A stretch of 64,000 bases of DNA from Stichopus chloronotus (lineage: Eukaryota > Echinodermata > Holothuroidea > Aspidochirotida > Stichopodidae): assembly GCA_021234535.1 (NCBI GenBank), contig CM037836.1, positions 12,631,111 to 12,695,110 on the forward strand. The letters run 5' to 3'. The position numbers and the translations under genes are program-made. Below, one piece after another: positions 14,104 through 26,270 of this stretch. The notes below the pieces were generated by a model. It did not search any database and was not told where the DNA came from. It worked only from the letters and a program-made list of their open reading frames with translations. The stretch's first letter is position 1; each line of letters begins with the position of its first letter.

Positions 14104-14172
14104 TAGCGTAGTTAGTATGAGATCGTCTGCAGTAGAAAGTGGAAGGCTTCCAGTTCGAGTCCTTGTGGAGTT
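14104..14172 (+). other. tRNA-like Pol III promoter remnant (possible SINE head)
   Basis: TAGCGTAGTTAG (14104-14115) fits the A box and AGTTCGAGTCC (14151-14161) fits the B box, 47 nt apart start to start, as in tRNA genes. A T-run (TTTT) follows at about 14171. The T-stem flanks do not pair well and no proper acceptor stem is visible, so it is not a working tRNA. A tRNA-derived SINE head or tRNA relic is the best guess. Confidence 0.35.
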
Positions 14173-14703
14173 TTCAACTTTCACCATATTAAATTTCCAG
14201 CTTCTGCTACCTCCAATTTTCGATGTTTACACACCAGAGAAATAGCGAAACGAGAATGACGTCACGGAACAATAAATGAAACCCAAATTCTGTATGGCAA
14301 AAGATGTTCAGTCATGAAAAAAGCAAACAAATCCGATGGAAATTTTAGGAAAATGTTGAACTTGCAAACAGCAAAAGTTTTCCATTCATATAGGTTACCT
14401 AAAAAATCAAACGGTTGTATTTACTTCTTGTTTTGACCCAAAATTAGATGTCGAATGAACAAATTCTAGGGCCGTGTGTGAAACGAGATAGGCGATGAGC
14501 GGTACATAGGCTAATAATGAAGGCATAGCTGTTTTGCCTTACCGCATACGACGCCGCCTATTCTTTTTGGCTTCTTTTGTTCGGTGTGTGAGTATTGACA
14601 GTGATGCTATTCTAGTTTATTTATTTCTGTGGTACACAAACCTTCTATGTACCACTGCTTTTACTTTAAATTTCCTTCAGTATATTTACATGCTCACTTA
14701 CAT

Positions 14704-14785
14704 TCAGTGGCGTAGCTACAAAGTCGTTCCCCCAGGTGCCAACCCCTCCCCCCCCCCTCCCGCGGAAAATTTTGGAACGGGCAGT
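14704..14785 (+). repeat. Repeat fragment starting CAGTGGCGTAGCTAC
   Basis: CAGTGGCGTAGCTAC followed by a C-rich tail. It resembles in style the CAGTGGCGGCGCCAG end at 13361-13376 on the other strand, suggesting a related but separate insertion. Confidence 0.35.
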
Positions 14786-15700
14786 TTTATCTTGTAGTTA
14801 GTTCATACAATCAAAATGGCCTACCTTCGCCAACATGTTAATTACGCAAACTTGCCCCTTTCAGACACTGCTCCGCAGTTGTCACTATTGCGAGTTGTAA
14901 TTTAGAGGCTTACCTTCCTGAGTGGAGCGCAAGCCGTGTTTCCATGTGGATCTGGCATAGCGTCATCTGTTTTGAGGCACTTGTGAAAACTTTCCCAGAT
15001 GTAGCCTATAGCCAGCCACGTTACTTTCGATTATATCGAGTTAGTCCCCAGCTTCAACGTGCTAACATACAATACTCACTGAACGTTATTTTTTAGCTAT
15101 ATATTACAGAGGAGAGAAATTAGCTGTGCCCCAACACTTAAAGGTTCGTAACCCCAGTGCCCACCTGCTCAAAAGATTCTGGCTTCCCCCACTGCTTCCA
15201 ATTCTGTTACGGTCACTCTTTAGAGGGGTTGTTCAATGTGGTCTGTCACCTAGCAACTAGGACTACCACCAAAACGTGGAAGAAGTGAAGTCACTGTAAC
15301 AACTCTCCCTCCCCTTCAAGCTCAACAGCCCCTCCCCGGGGCACTTTCTCCAAATGGTGATGTGACCGTCCCTGTGTATAGAGATCTTTTATTGTTCTCG
15401 TGTAAAAGACCCATATGCAGAAGTCGCTGTTCGCATAGACATTTTCATTTGTTTCAAATCCCCGGCAAGATAACCTATCAAAATAAGCATGATAAACAAA
15501 GAATGGTCTTTTACTTGACTATAAACTATTTTCACCGGGAATTATCAATCAGTTAATGGCCCAGCCGCTCAGCAGAGAAAATGTTTTCTTAGAACCGTCA
15601 GCAATAAGCTCCTACATTACCGGCTTAATAATGACCCGCGGGTCACATTGCATCCACGTCACCCCCCTTTTATTCCTTCTTCTATAGCTCACTAGCACGG

Positions 15701-16260
15701 TTAAAGGTCTGGTGACATGAAAATGACATTTTGAGGTATTGGGTGCATTAGGCATTCAAAATGTTGAAAATAGCCACAAATTGCGTCAAAATCCGTCAAA
15801 AATTAACAAATTTACAGGCAAATTAGTGTCTCACAGCTGTGACATGAATAAACATTGGCAAAATATGCAAATTTGCGATGTCAGGAGAGGGACTCCCAGG
15901 ATATGTCTTATGTTAATCCTTTGTTTATGTAACCTTTATTTCAAGGTCATTTGAGAATTTTATATGCCCAGAGGGTTTTATTTTGGAAGCATGTATTTTC
16001 TCCTTCAAAAATGTCGATATCACGCACCAATATGAAACTCAGTAATTAAGAGGCAAATTATATAGGGTTAACAAAAGAAAAAGTGACACTGTGCAACACT
16101 CCACGTCATCTGTTTTCCATTTTCTTCAAACTTTGAAAAGTCGTATCTCAAAAACGGTAATAGATATAAACAAAATTCCAAAGGATTTTCACTGAGGTTT
16201 TACTTTGTAACGTTTACATGAAGGAAGCTCTTTTTTGGAAGCATGTCACCAGACCTTTAA
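15701..16260. mobile_element. TTAA-flanked MITE, family 1, copy 1 (complete)
   Basis: A non-coding 560-bp unit (target duplications included) bounded by TTAA on both sides (15701-15704 and 16257-16260). Just inside are perfect 15-bp inverted ends, AGGTCTGGTGACATG at the left and its reverse complement at the right. TTAA target duplication is the hallmark of piggyBac-type transposition, so this is probably a non-autonomous piggyBac-like element; no transposase is encoded. The interior is shared with copies at 24188-24796 and 59389-60156, including a block reading ATGAATAAACATTGGC and one reading ATATCTCAAAAACGG/ATCTCAAAAACGG in copies 1 and 2. The perfect ends suggest this is the least decayed copy here. 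Confidence 0.85.
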
Positions 16261-19244
16261 ATCTCAGATGATTATGACTTGCCGTGCTCTAAGAGCAGTT
16301 TCTACCTCAAAATAGGCTCAAGTGTACCCTGTAGGGCATGTTATGTTAGATGACTGTATAAAAAAAATATGTACATGTCTATATCCTAACATTGTTTATT
16401 ACACTGCAAGGCTTTAGGGTGTGTCAAAATGATTTCGAAAGTGAAATTTATACATTAATGCATTTTTTCCGTGACGTAGACTGCTCAAGAGATTTTATTG
16501 CAAAGATTCGTGGCCTTGTACTCAAACGTGTAGACAAAACGTGGAAAAAAATACATAGGTGAGCGGGGGTCTTTCTTTCTGTGCTCCGCATATACGACAT
16601 CAAACAGTTATTTTGCTGAAAATCTATATTAGAGTTCTTTCTTACGAGACTTTTATGACATGCGTTCAATTTAAAATCGTCAAATGAAACGTTTAAACAG
16701 TTCTTGCTTACTGGGATTACTTTGCAAACAAAATTATTACATAACTTCCCAGTGGATTTACACATTTTTTTCACACACAGGGGAACATCGCTGAGTTACT
16801 ACTATGGGACCCCTCGAGGTTTCAGAACGTACTTCGATTCGTTTCCTGTTGTTCTAGAAATAAATTTAAAGGGGTCATATACTGCCCTTAAATATGCTCA
16901 CGTATGACACGTAGCATTTTCGGAACAATTTTCCTGATTACAGTAGCATTTCAATATAGGGGAGCATTCCTCTATTTAAAAAAAAACATTAAAAAAAAAT
17001 TAAAAAAGAAGTAATTCGTTTAAAGTGATCCGATCAAATTGATTTGTTTATATTTCGTGTGAGGTCAGTCTATTTTCCACACAAACAGTCCACCGGTCTT
17101 CCATAGGTACTCGCAGAAAGCTATCAAGAAGAGATGGACGTCACGTGAGCTACCTATAATTAAGACCACCAATCACCTTTAAAGTGAAGACCATCATGTA
17201 CGAAATTATTTTGCAATGTCCTGACTTCTTCCAAAGATAGTTTTACGAAAGTCTTCGATGGTGTTCTGATACAAATCAACACCGGCGTGGGTTACGAAAT
17301 TTCATGATTCTTCAATAATTGTCACTGACAGGGAGCGTATTTGTCTTCCTTTTCACTCGTACCATGATATCCACGTTCTTGGTGCCCTGTAGGCTGGCAC
17401 ATGATAGCAAATTCAGAAGTAACGGTCTGGATACCTTACATACCAAACTAGCCATTTTTATTAATGGCCCCGAGAGAATGCGCAGTAATTTATTTCAATC
17501 ATTCCATATCTATTATATGATAGCTATCTAGCTTATCGTTCCACTTTCAATTTTCTCTTAAAGGATTTTAAAGTTATGAATGGTCTGGATTTAATAGCGG
17601 TGATTTCTGCTCCATGAAAACAGCTCTCAGAAACCGGTTTCACTACACAGTGAGAGGGGGACAGTGACCGGATGCCAATGTAAGCGACTGAGGTATTTTA
17701 TTTTTTAAGGTAACATAATCCGATTACTTGCAAATTGACTTACACACTACAGCGTAAATGGTAATGTGGTCCCCCATAGCTGTGAGAAAGCTTTCGTCGT
17801 ACATTGTCTCCCAACCTATGAAAATCTGCATGCCACATTGACAATGCATGGTACTTTCAAATTTTCTTACCTGAGGTGAGTTCAATTTTGTGTTCAAGGT
17901 CGACTAACTTTTAGGACTTTTCCTCAAATGAGTCAAAAGGCCTTGAAACATTTTTTCCCCATAATATCGTCAAAGCTACATCAATCGCCCCCATTTTCAA
18001 GCAGCGTGCTTCGATAGTCACTTTACAAGCATAATTTAGTAAATTATCGAAAAAGGCGGAAAAAAGTTATAAGGGATTCCAAGGCTGCTATCACTAGGGG
18101 ACGTGAATCTAAATGTATGCTGACGACAGTTTGATCATTTTAAAGTATTTATGCGATTGGTTAAATCCTAACTCCTTGTGGAAAGATTTGACCCGTTTCC
18201 AAAGATTTCGAAGCCAAAAGCCTACATCCCTGCGTCACCATTCCATATGTATTGTCACCTCACTGTACGACAAAAGCCGTAAATCTTCTTAAATTTTCTA
18301 GAGAACTTACCGGCATACTGTAAATAAAAATATGAGTAATAAGGTACCATTCATGGAAGACTGCTCCTGATAGTTCTACTACACGATACGAACATCTTGT
18401 ACAAAGGACCTACGTCTTTGAGTCATCTTTTTCGAATTGCGATCTCTGGGGGGGGGGGAACCCATGTTATTTTAATCAACCGGAAAATGGGAACGTATTT
18501 TAAAATCTCCCTTCAATGATGGAAAGATCATCAGCTGGCCTCAGTCCATAATTTGTGCTTTAAAGACTCCCATATTTTCGATATGATTACGTGCCTCGCG
18601 TGGGGCTATAGCATTACTAGTGTTTATTTCTGACACATTTCGGGCTGGGGAAAAACACCTGAAACAAACATCTGGTATCCTATGTGGAATGGACCTTCTG
18701 TCAAAATTGTTATAACTCTTTATAGCTTGTCTTTAAGTTTCTCATGTTTGTCACAGTCCTAATGGAGTACTCATCAGTAAACCGCCTTTTACGGTACGAG
18801 TAATTTTGTTTTTAGAATCCGTGCTGCGAATTTCGCTACTACAACAGTTACATCTTTAGAAGAAAGCATACACAACTAGTGAGCATGGGAGACAATAGGA
18901 GATTTTGCTCGAGTAATGTCAAGTGTAATTAATGTAATTTCAAATGTAATACATGACGTCAGATATGTAATTTACATTTCTCACGGTATACGAGAGAAGA
19001 GCTGGGCGAGTAATCGACAACAAGGACTTACCGAAAGTTAGCGCTTTTGTGTCGTTCAACTCATCATATTTAAATACAATGGATACCATTTCGAGTAAAA
19101 GCCTTACGCTATTCGGTTGAATAGTCATTTTCATAGCAACCAGTACCAACAGCTGCCACACGCTGACATCCCGACACACACGAAAGGCTTTCTTTCTTAA
19201 ACGAAAAACAGAGGTTGAAATAAAATATTCCCTTTTTTTCAAAT
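16261..19244. other. No recognised feature
   Basis: Between the TTAA element and the 30-bp minisatellite I see only unclassified AT-rich sequence, a 10-G run at about 18448-18457 and antisense short frames. Confidence 0.45.
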
Positions 19245-19515
19245 ATGGTGGCAACAGTGAAAAATGAAGAAGTGTAAACTCAATGGCAAACATGAAGAAC
19301 TGTGATGGCAATAATAAAACATAAAGAACTGTGTCGACGATGGTGAAACATGGAGAACTGTTGGTAACGACAGTGAAAACGAAGCCGCTTTGGTGGCTAA
19401 AGTGAAGGAATGAAGAGATGCGGTGGCCGATAGTGAAACACGAGGAAGTGGGGTGGTAACAGTGACAAATGAACTTGCGTTGGCAATGGTGGAACACGAA
19501 GAGCTGTTTCGCATA
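19245..19515. repeat. Degenerate ~30-bp minisatellite
   Basis: About nine diverged copies of a unit close to GTGAAACACGAAGAACTGTG plus a TGGTGGCAACA linker. Unit length wobbles between roughly 27 and 37 bp. The minus strand is open across it and gives a 185-codon frame (18940-19497) that is cysteine/serine/phenylalanine-rich and repetitive, best explained by the repeat. Confidence 0.7.
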
Positions 19516-20255
19516 AAAGGAGACAAAACCTCAGGTGTGTAAAATGTGAATTGCTAGTACCTTGTATGATTGTAGTACAGCATACAACATTTGAGTGTTA
19601 CAAATTTCCTCATACATTTGCCGAAATATCACCTGTCTTCCATATACCCGAGGGAACAGTTCTTCGATGAAAGATCATCGAATCATATCTCGATATATTT
19701 GTATTCATATTTTAGAATTGTTACAACAATTCATTGTTTTTCTTTTCATCTGTTAGTTTTTAAAGGCGATTTTTAAATTAAAGCTCTAGTTTCCAGTCAG
19801 GAAATTAACTTTTCCTAGAATAACTGCTTAAACAGTTTAGAGATATCACGTCGTAGCCTGAAGCTGTTGTTTTCCTCCTGTGTCTCGTCAGAAAGGGTAA
19901 TGTATGCTAAATGGTGCCCAGAAAGAGTAGTGCTTTCACTAAAGAAAAAAAAACAAGAAAAAAAATACTTTAACCATCTCTCCAGCTTTTCGAAAACATG
20001 ATGTTCGTTTTATATTGAAGAGAGGCCAGCGAGAACCTTTAACGTAATTGGCAGGCCCGAGTAGGAGCACTGAAATGAAGTTTAAGTCATGTGACATCTT
20101 AGGTGGGATGGGGGGATGGGAAATATCGCAAGATTCACTTCGTTCGTCTTCATGGATACATTCGTTACATGCAACATGCTCTTAAGGGGTGAAAAGGCAA
20201 CCGCGAAGTACTACCCACTCAGCTGACACAAAAAAGTTCTTGCAACCTTTTCAAA

Positions 20256-20608
20256 TCGTTACAAACGTTGTTTGACGTTTTAAAAACGTTTTAAAAGCGT
20301 TTTGTGTTACCTGGGCCGCAGCCCGTAGACACTGTAAGTGTGTATGCACTCTAAATTTACTATGGTCAAAATTGACCATAGATTAGTCGACTATGCACCG
20401 ACCCAAAATATGGTCAACTTGGTCAATGTAAATTACGTGTAACACTTTGACCATATTTTGGGTCTGTGCATAGTTGACCAATCTATGGTCAATTTTGACT
20501 ACAGTTAATTTAGAGTGCATACACACTTACAGTGTCTACGGGCTGCGGCCCAGGTAACACAAAACGCTTTTACAACGTTTTTAAAACGTCAAACAACGTT
20601 TGTAACGA
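20256..20608. mobile_element. 353-bp foldback element with two 161-nt arms
   Basis: The left arm 20256-20416 and right arm 20448-20608 are reverse complements with about 7 mismatches in 161 positions and no gaps, around a 31-nt spacer. Terminal sequence is TCGTTACAAACGTTG. The outer part is rich in AACGTT/TTTAAAACGTT motifs, the middle is GC-rich (ACCTGGGCCGCAGCCCGTAG), and the inner part is built of TGGTCA/TGACCA words. No ORF and no convincing target duplication next to the arms (left flank TTTTCAAA, right flank GTGTAATG). It has the architecture of a foldback or snapback MITE. The high arm identity means recent origin or active arm conversion. Confidence 0.85.
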
Positions 20609-23547
20609 GTGTAATGAGTGTGAATTCGATCCTTCTATAACAGTGTAATGAATTGCGGGTTGTGTGCAGTGCATTTCTAAGTGTGCTTTGTGCTAAATCC
20701 CAGCATTGTACACTGCAGTGTAGGAATAGTTGAACAGATTAAATTCCTGCTGCACCAGCTGCAGATGGGTGTACATCTTTGTTTAGGATGGGACAATGGG
20801 CTACTTTGAAATGGAAGGCAACCTCAGTTCTTGCCTAGACGTCTGGCTAAACACGTAGCAAGCCTATTACTGGTCGTCACCTTGGGCAAACATGTAGCTT
20901 GGGTGTGTGTGTGTCTTCACTTAATTTTGGTTTAAATTTGGACCCAAAGAGGTACGTAATTGTTTATTTGCTGTACTGGGTTAAGTTATGCGTTTTCCCA
21001 ATTGTGACTATTTAGCATGTGTTTTGTGATTTGCCAATCTTTGCCTGAGGTTTTCGGTGAGTTCGGCTATTGGTTGTGCTAGTCCGTTCTCACAAATTTG
21101 TCCCAAGGAGTGGTCAATTTTTCCTCAATGTATATCGTTGTCACGTGACATGTATGGGCTTATATACAGTACATATGTGTGATATCGCTGTTTTCGTAAT
21201 CCATAATTTAGTGCAATTCAACTGGTCGTATTTTGATGTAATACTCATATTTTGTAAGATTTTCTATTTTGTAGCTTTTGTATTGTCTATTTGTATTTTG
21301 TAGTTTAACGGAATTAAAGTCGTGACCATATTGGAAAGGAATCTACAAGGTAAGTAAGAAATAAACTTATGAGAATGACTGCATAATTCCCGTCGAGCCT
21401 TGGTGTTGTTATTCAAGTTGCTGGCCTTATCCACAAGCGGCTACAAACGGAACAGACAAATTTGAAAATGGTTAATCCCTTCATCGGTTTCACGCCATAG
21501 ACTTAGATATTGCGTGCTGTCTACCTGAGATAGCTAGAAGTGCAATCCGTTTGTTAAGAGTGTACCCTTTCACAAATTTGAAGCTTTGTGGTTTCCAAAA
21601 TGACCAAGCAGGCGTCCATCAAAACCATCTATGGAACCGGGAAAAATCTTTTCTTTTTTTTTTGCTTTCCGAGATTAGGGGATTAAGAATAGAGATAAAA
21701 AGGATTTACATCCAGGATTACATATACAGTTGGTAATACTTAATTATATTTTGCGATTTTTTTTTTTTACGAATGGGAAGCTGTTGACATGCCGTATTGC
21801 AGGATATCTACCACAGTATGTGTGTAACTTGGTTCAAGGAATGTGATCATTCTGGGAGAAGTTTCCCAGTCCGTTAATTCCTATCAGGGGACACGTTCAT
21901 ACCAGCAAAGGCCATTCGAAGGTAGACCCTTTAATTCTGCCAGAATATGATGGCTCCATGACGTCTCTAAATATTGCTAACTGTAATTTTCATCGAAGGC
22001 CAGCAAGGGTTTGAACAATAATCAGCCTATATTATTTCTTATAACGAACTACACTATCAATTCAGTGAGTGGAATTAATTGATGTCTTTGAATCAGCCAA
22101 CTCTCTAAAACTGGTCATAGGTTCAATAGTTTGCCTTAAAAACGTTCTGTACTTTGAAGAATTTTTGATGAATGTTTGTCGAAAATGAATTATAAAATAT
22201 TTGCTTCCTGTGAGGTGTCATTTCGTATCGAAAGGCCGCATCTGTTTGAATGAAGCAAAAATTAAGGAGTTTGTTTTATATAGAATGGAAGGGCAACAAC
22301 ATGGCGTCTAAAATGGATGTCCTGACTTCAAAAAGGATCATCTTCCGACTCCTCTGTTTTTTTTTTTTTTTTCATTATAATGGCAAAGAAACAAACTACT
22401 TTTCGAACGTTCCTAAGAAATTATAGCTGAAAAAATATGAATCCCATACCTTTACCCAGAGTATGTGCTATGTTGTCCTGTATAAGCTGTTACTTCACAA
22501 AAAGGGATTAACTAATTACCTAATTTCCTGTTAGTAAGATAACCATCTATTTAAACGCATTAATTCTTTGGACTATATTTCTATCACTAAATGCAAATAT
22601 CAAAACGGCATGCTATTCATAAATCTTCTGCATCGGTCAAAGGTTATAACCTGCCTGATTGTGTTAGCGTCTGCCTCTTTGCCAATACCGATTTGCTAGG
22701 CTCGAAAGTTGTCGGAAAATTTTACATATTTGTCTGTTCGGGCTCCCTTTAAATGCATCTTATACATTTTTACCTAGGACTAAGGGGTCAATATTTCGAG
22801 GGGGCAGGGAGGATATCTGTCCGAATTTAGAATATTTGACCAAGTTTGACATTAGCCCTAAAGGATTCACCGTTTTTGCCTGAATCCCTCAACCGCCAAC
22901 CCCCACCCCCCAACCCGCTTTGTTCGCTCATGCATCCATGCAATAAGCTGGTCGAAATGAAGCGGAGAAATTTAAATCAACGGCACATATTCAAACAAAC
23001 AGCCTTCCAAAATAAAGTAACCACCGATTTACACATTGCAGGTTTTTTTTTGTGAAATGAACACACTTAGATAACGAAAACTAATTTACAGACGCTCTCC
23101 TCTGTGGGATATTTCATCGCAAGACTGTTAGCTGTTGAAGTATATGTCTGCTGTTAAAGGCGACGTAGCTTCTCATCATCTCTGGTAAATCGAACGCCTT
23201 CGAATTTCTTACGTCACTTCCGCATTTTGGTTTCCCTTAATGTTCATTGCGCATGCGTGTTCACTGATTTGTCACTAACTGTTGACTTGTACACGCAAGT
23301 AATTTACACACCGTACGTGGAACTACTCTGTGTTCACGCACACTCGTGTAAGGGTTTAACGAGACTACCCGTTGCCTTTAATCTTTCATGTTTCCTTTTT
23401 GGCTTGCACCAAAATTAGTCATAGTTGCTGATAAAAATTTATAGAGGGAGTGATCAGGCAGTTTCCTAGTTGTACTATAAGCCATTGATGGGTATAAACA
23501 TGTAATCAATTATGCTGCATACCAAAGACGGACAATAATATTTTGAA
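20609..23547. other. No recognised feature
   Basis: Unclassified AT-rich DNA with T runs at 21758-21768 and 22358-22371. No credible exon. Confidence 0.45.
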
Positions 23548-23596
23548 CACTTCTCACGGTCCCCCCCCCTCTCGGGGGGGGGGGCCGTGAGAAGTG
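23548..23596. repeat. Near-perfect palindrome with opposed C and G runs
   Basis: CACTTCTCACGG then a 9-C run, a 4-nt CTCT-like centre, an 11-G run and CCGTGAGAAGTG. The whole 49 nt can fold into one hairpin with about a 22-bp stem. Confidence 0.85.
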
Positions 23597-23674
23597 CATT
23601 AAAGTGATTGCGTGTGTACTGAAAAACCAAAAAGATAAGATTATGTTTGATCTTAACTTTTTCTCTATTTTTAG

Positions 23675-23853
23675 ATGTACACGCGAGGTTGCACATGAAC
23701 GGACTATGTCTTTCAAAAAAGAAAATGACAGTAACTGCTTCGAAAAGCAACGGGATTGGCATAAAAACAGTAAGAAAAAGAAATCATATTTGAAAATTAA
23801 CGGTTCTTTCTATAACCGCCTACCTAATGAATATGCAACAGTACAGGTCTGAC
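23675..23853 (+). CDS. Weak candidate internal exon, unknown
   Basis: A pyrimidine tract and acceptor (TTTTTCTCTATTTTTAG, ending 23674) open onto a 58-codon hydrophilic, lysine-rich frame ending at CAG before GTCTGA (near 23848). The donor is poor and the peptide is not recognised. It may be chance. Confidence 0.18.
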
Positions 23854-24187
23854 TGGTGTATCTTAAACATATTACTCAATTCGTCGCTCCTTGGTAGGTA
23901 TCGGGAATTGTAGTATTTGGTAAAAGGAAACATTATATTTACAAATGACCTACGAACTGAACACAACCTTGGCGTCAGTGATCCTGAGTTGTAACTGAAT
24001 ATTTAATACTAGTATACTTCCTATTGGCTTGTTCAAAGAAGCACACCGTTGATTTGAATGAAAACTGTCAACCACTCCATTATCGTATTCTACACTTTTT
24101 GTCGTTATGTTAGAAGAATTTAAATTCATATGGCAAAATTAACCAACTGAAACCTATGTATTTTCCCAGATTGTCTGAATGGTGTAA

Positions 24188-24796
24188 TTAAAAGCCTTAC
24201 CAATTTTTTGGAAATGAAATTCCAATGTTTTTACTTTTTGCCTACGCAAGTAATCCCTTTAAGCATTGAAAATGTTGAAAATCGCCACAAATTCCTTCCA
24301 AATCAGTCTAAGATTGTCACATTTACAGGCAAATTAGTGTCTGTCTCACAGCTATATCATGAATAAACATTAGCTTAGTACGCAAATTTGTGACGTCAGG
24401 GGATGGACTCCAATTATTTGTCCTACGTTAATCGTTTGTTTTTGCAACCTTTATATCGACAACATTTGAGTCTATCATGCCCGGAGGATTTTGTTTGGAA
24501 GCATGTATTTTTTTTTTATTTTAAAAATATCGATATCACTCACCAATGTGAAACTCAGTAATTAAGTAATTAAGAGGCAAAATATATAGGATTAACAAAA
24601 GAAAAACCGACACTGTGCAATACTCCATACCTTTTGCATTTCGTTCAAATTTGGAAAAAGTCATATCTCAAAAACGGTATTAGATATAAACAAAGTTTCA
24701 ACGGATTTTCAGTGAGGTTTTTACTTTACAACTTTTGCATGCAGGGTGCTCTTTTTGTTTTTTTGTTTAAAAAAAAAGCATTTCACACGACCTTAA
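24188..24796. mobile_element. TTAA-flanked MITE, family 1, copy 2 (degenerate ends)
   Basis: This stretch aligns along most of its length with 15701-16260 in the same orientation. Shared blocks include TTTACAGGCAAATTAGTGTC, GAAACTCAGTAATTAAG and TCTCAAAAACGGTA. The right end is decayed to GCATTTCACACGACC before TTAA at 24793-24796. The left end is poorly preserved; TTAA at 24188-24191 is my best guess. A short local duplication of TAATTAAG (around 24560) is specific to this copy. Confidence 0.75.
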
Positions 24797-25632
24797 AAAG
24801 AAATGAGTTACTCAATGCCTTCGCTGAGACCGGCTTAATCTGACATTTTTAACATAACGAGACAAAACAAGACGAGAATGCAAGTTTTACCGGCAACGCT
24901 TGCTAGACGAATATCTCGCTTCTTCGGTCAGATGAAATACATAAGCATTGAGATTTTAATATACGGAAGCAGTGAGGTAGTTGTAAATCATTTCTTTGTC
25001 AAACAACTTTGTTTTGTCAAAACAGGAAAAAAAAAAACCGTCGAAAAAAAGTATGCCGGATCAAAATTAAAGGAACGTCCCTGTGGTATTCGTTGTAATC
25101 AAATTATCGCAACAGAGACTCGGGACGTAATTCCTGTCATAATTTACACTACGGGCATATCTGTATAGAGAGATGAAGAGAGGTGGAGAGAGGGAAAATT
25201 ATCCGAAGAAGTGCAATTAATGCCTTTATTACCACCATTACTTATGAAGAAAACGGTATTTTGGTATTCCAAAAACAATGCATAGTGCGGCAATGTTACA
25301 ATACCTACGCAACACAAGTGCGAGTTCAAAGCGGTTTTCCAACGTGAGCAAGGCAACGTGGTTATATGTCTGAAACTGTTATTTGTTTTTTTGACCGTTG
25401 TCAGGGCTAAGATGTCCAACTTTTGGAAAAGGGCGCCGTCTATATTGTCGCAGTGTGCTTTCGTAGAGAACATTAACCAAATGTCAACACTGGCCAACGT
25501 TTAACACAGAAATGCATGTGAAGATCAAAGACATGTCCAACATTGCCAAACCCACCACAGAACGCAACAAACGGGTATCTACCCACAAACCGACGGATTA
25601 TGGGACTGAAATGTGCTCCCTGTAAGGAAACT

Positions 25633-25667
25633 GGCTTTGCATCGACCAACTAGGTCGATGCAAAGCC
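25633..25667. other. Perfect 15-bp hairpin
   Basis: GGCTTTGCATCGACC and its exact reverse complement are separated by the loop AACTA. No coding context; function unknown. Confidence 0.9.
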
Positions 25668-25903
25668 GAAGTCGATATCACTAGGACACACACAGGCCAG
25701 AAGAAAGCGCCTTTCAAGGTGCAACCAAAGCAGTCATTCAAATATTAACCAGGATCCACAAAATGCATTCACCGGCCATTTTGTATCTATAGATAAACGG
25801 TGAAAACAATGAAGCTAACGTCAAGATAACCCTTGTCAAGCTGAAACGAGTTTTTTTTTGGCTGGTGTATTAATAGGAATTATCAAGAACCCATCAGTTG
25901 TAT

Positions 25904-26069
25904 GGTGGTCGTTCATGAACAACAACGGGAACGACAACTGGAAACAACAATTGAAAACAACAATTGAAAACAACAGTTGTAAACAACAATTGAAAACAAC
26001 AATTGAAAACAACAGTTGGAAACAACAATTGAAAACAACAGTTGAAAACAACAGTTGTTGACGACCACC
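25904..26069. repeat. 13-bp minisatellite framed by a 9-bp inverted repeat
   Basis: About ten head-to-tail copies of a 13-bp unit (consensus ACAACAATTGAAA) run from about 25940 to 26058. A CAATTG/CAGTTG alternation makes a 39-bp higher-order period. GGTGGTCGT at 25904-25912 and ACGACCACC at 26061-26069 frame it as inverted repeats. Because 39 is divisible by three, both strands stay open and give repetitive 13-residue peptides; these are not treated as genes. Confidence 0.85.
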
Positions 26070-26214
26070 GGTTTTTGTTTCACTATTCTTAACTCTCAAT
26101 ATCGATTGGCTTCATAACCATGTAATTAATAACGTTATGACAGGAAATACACTCTAAATGTTTGAGTTAAACTATAAGTTTTTATCTGAGGAGGAGAAAA
26201 CAAGGCCAGATAGA

Positions 26215-26270
26215 CATGAATTTGTCCGGTGGGACTTGAATTTGTCCGGTGGAACATGTATTTGTCTGGG
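26215..26270. repeat. Short tandem repeat, three ~21-bp units
   Basis: Three units of GAATTTGTCCGGTGGGACTT type, the last one decayed (GTATTTGTCTGG). Confidence 0.75.

Noticed and set aside
16864..16900. TTAAAGGGGTCATATACTG considered as a TTAA element end
   Set aside because: No partner end or related copy was visible.
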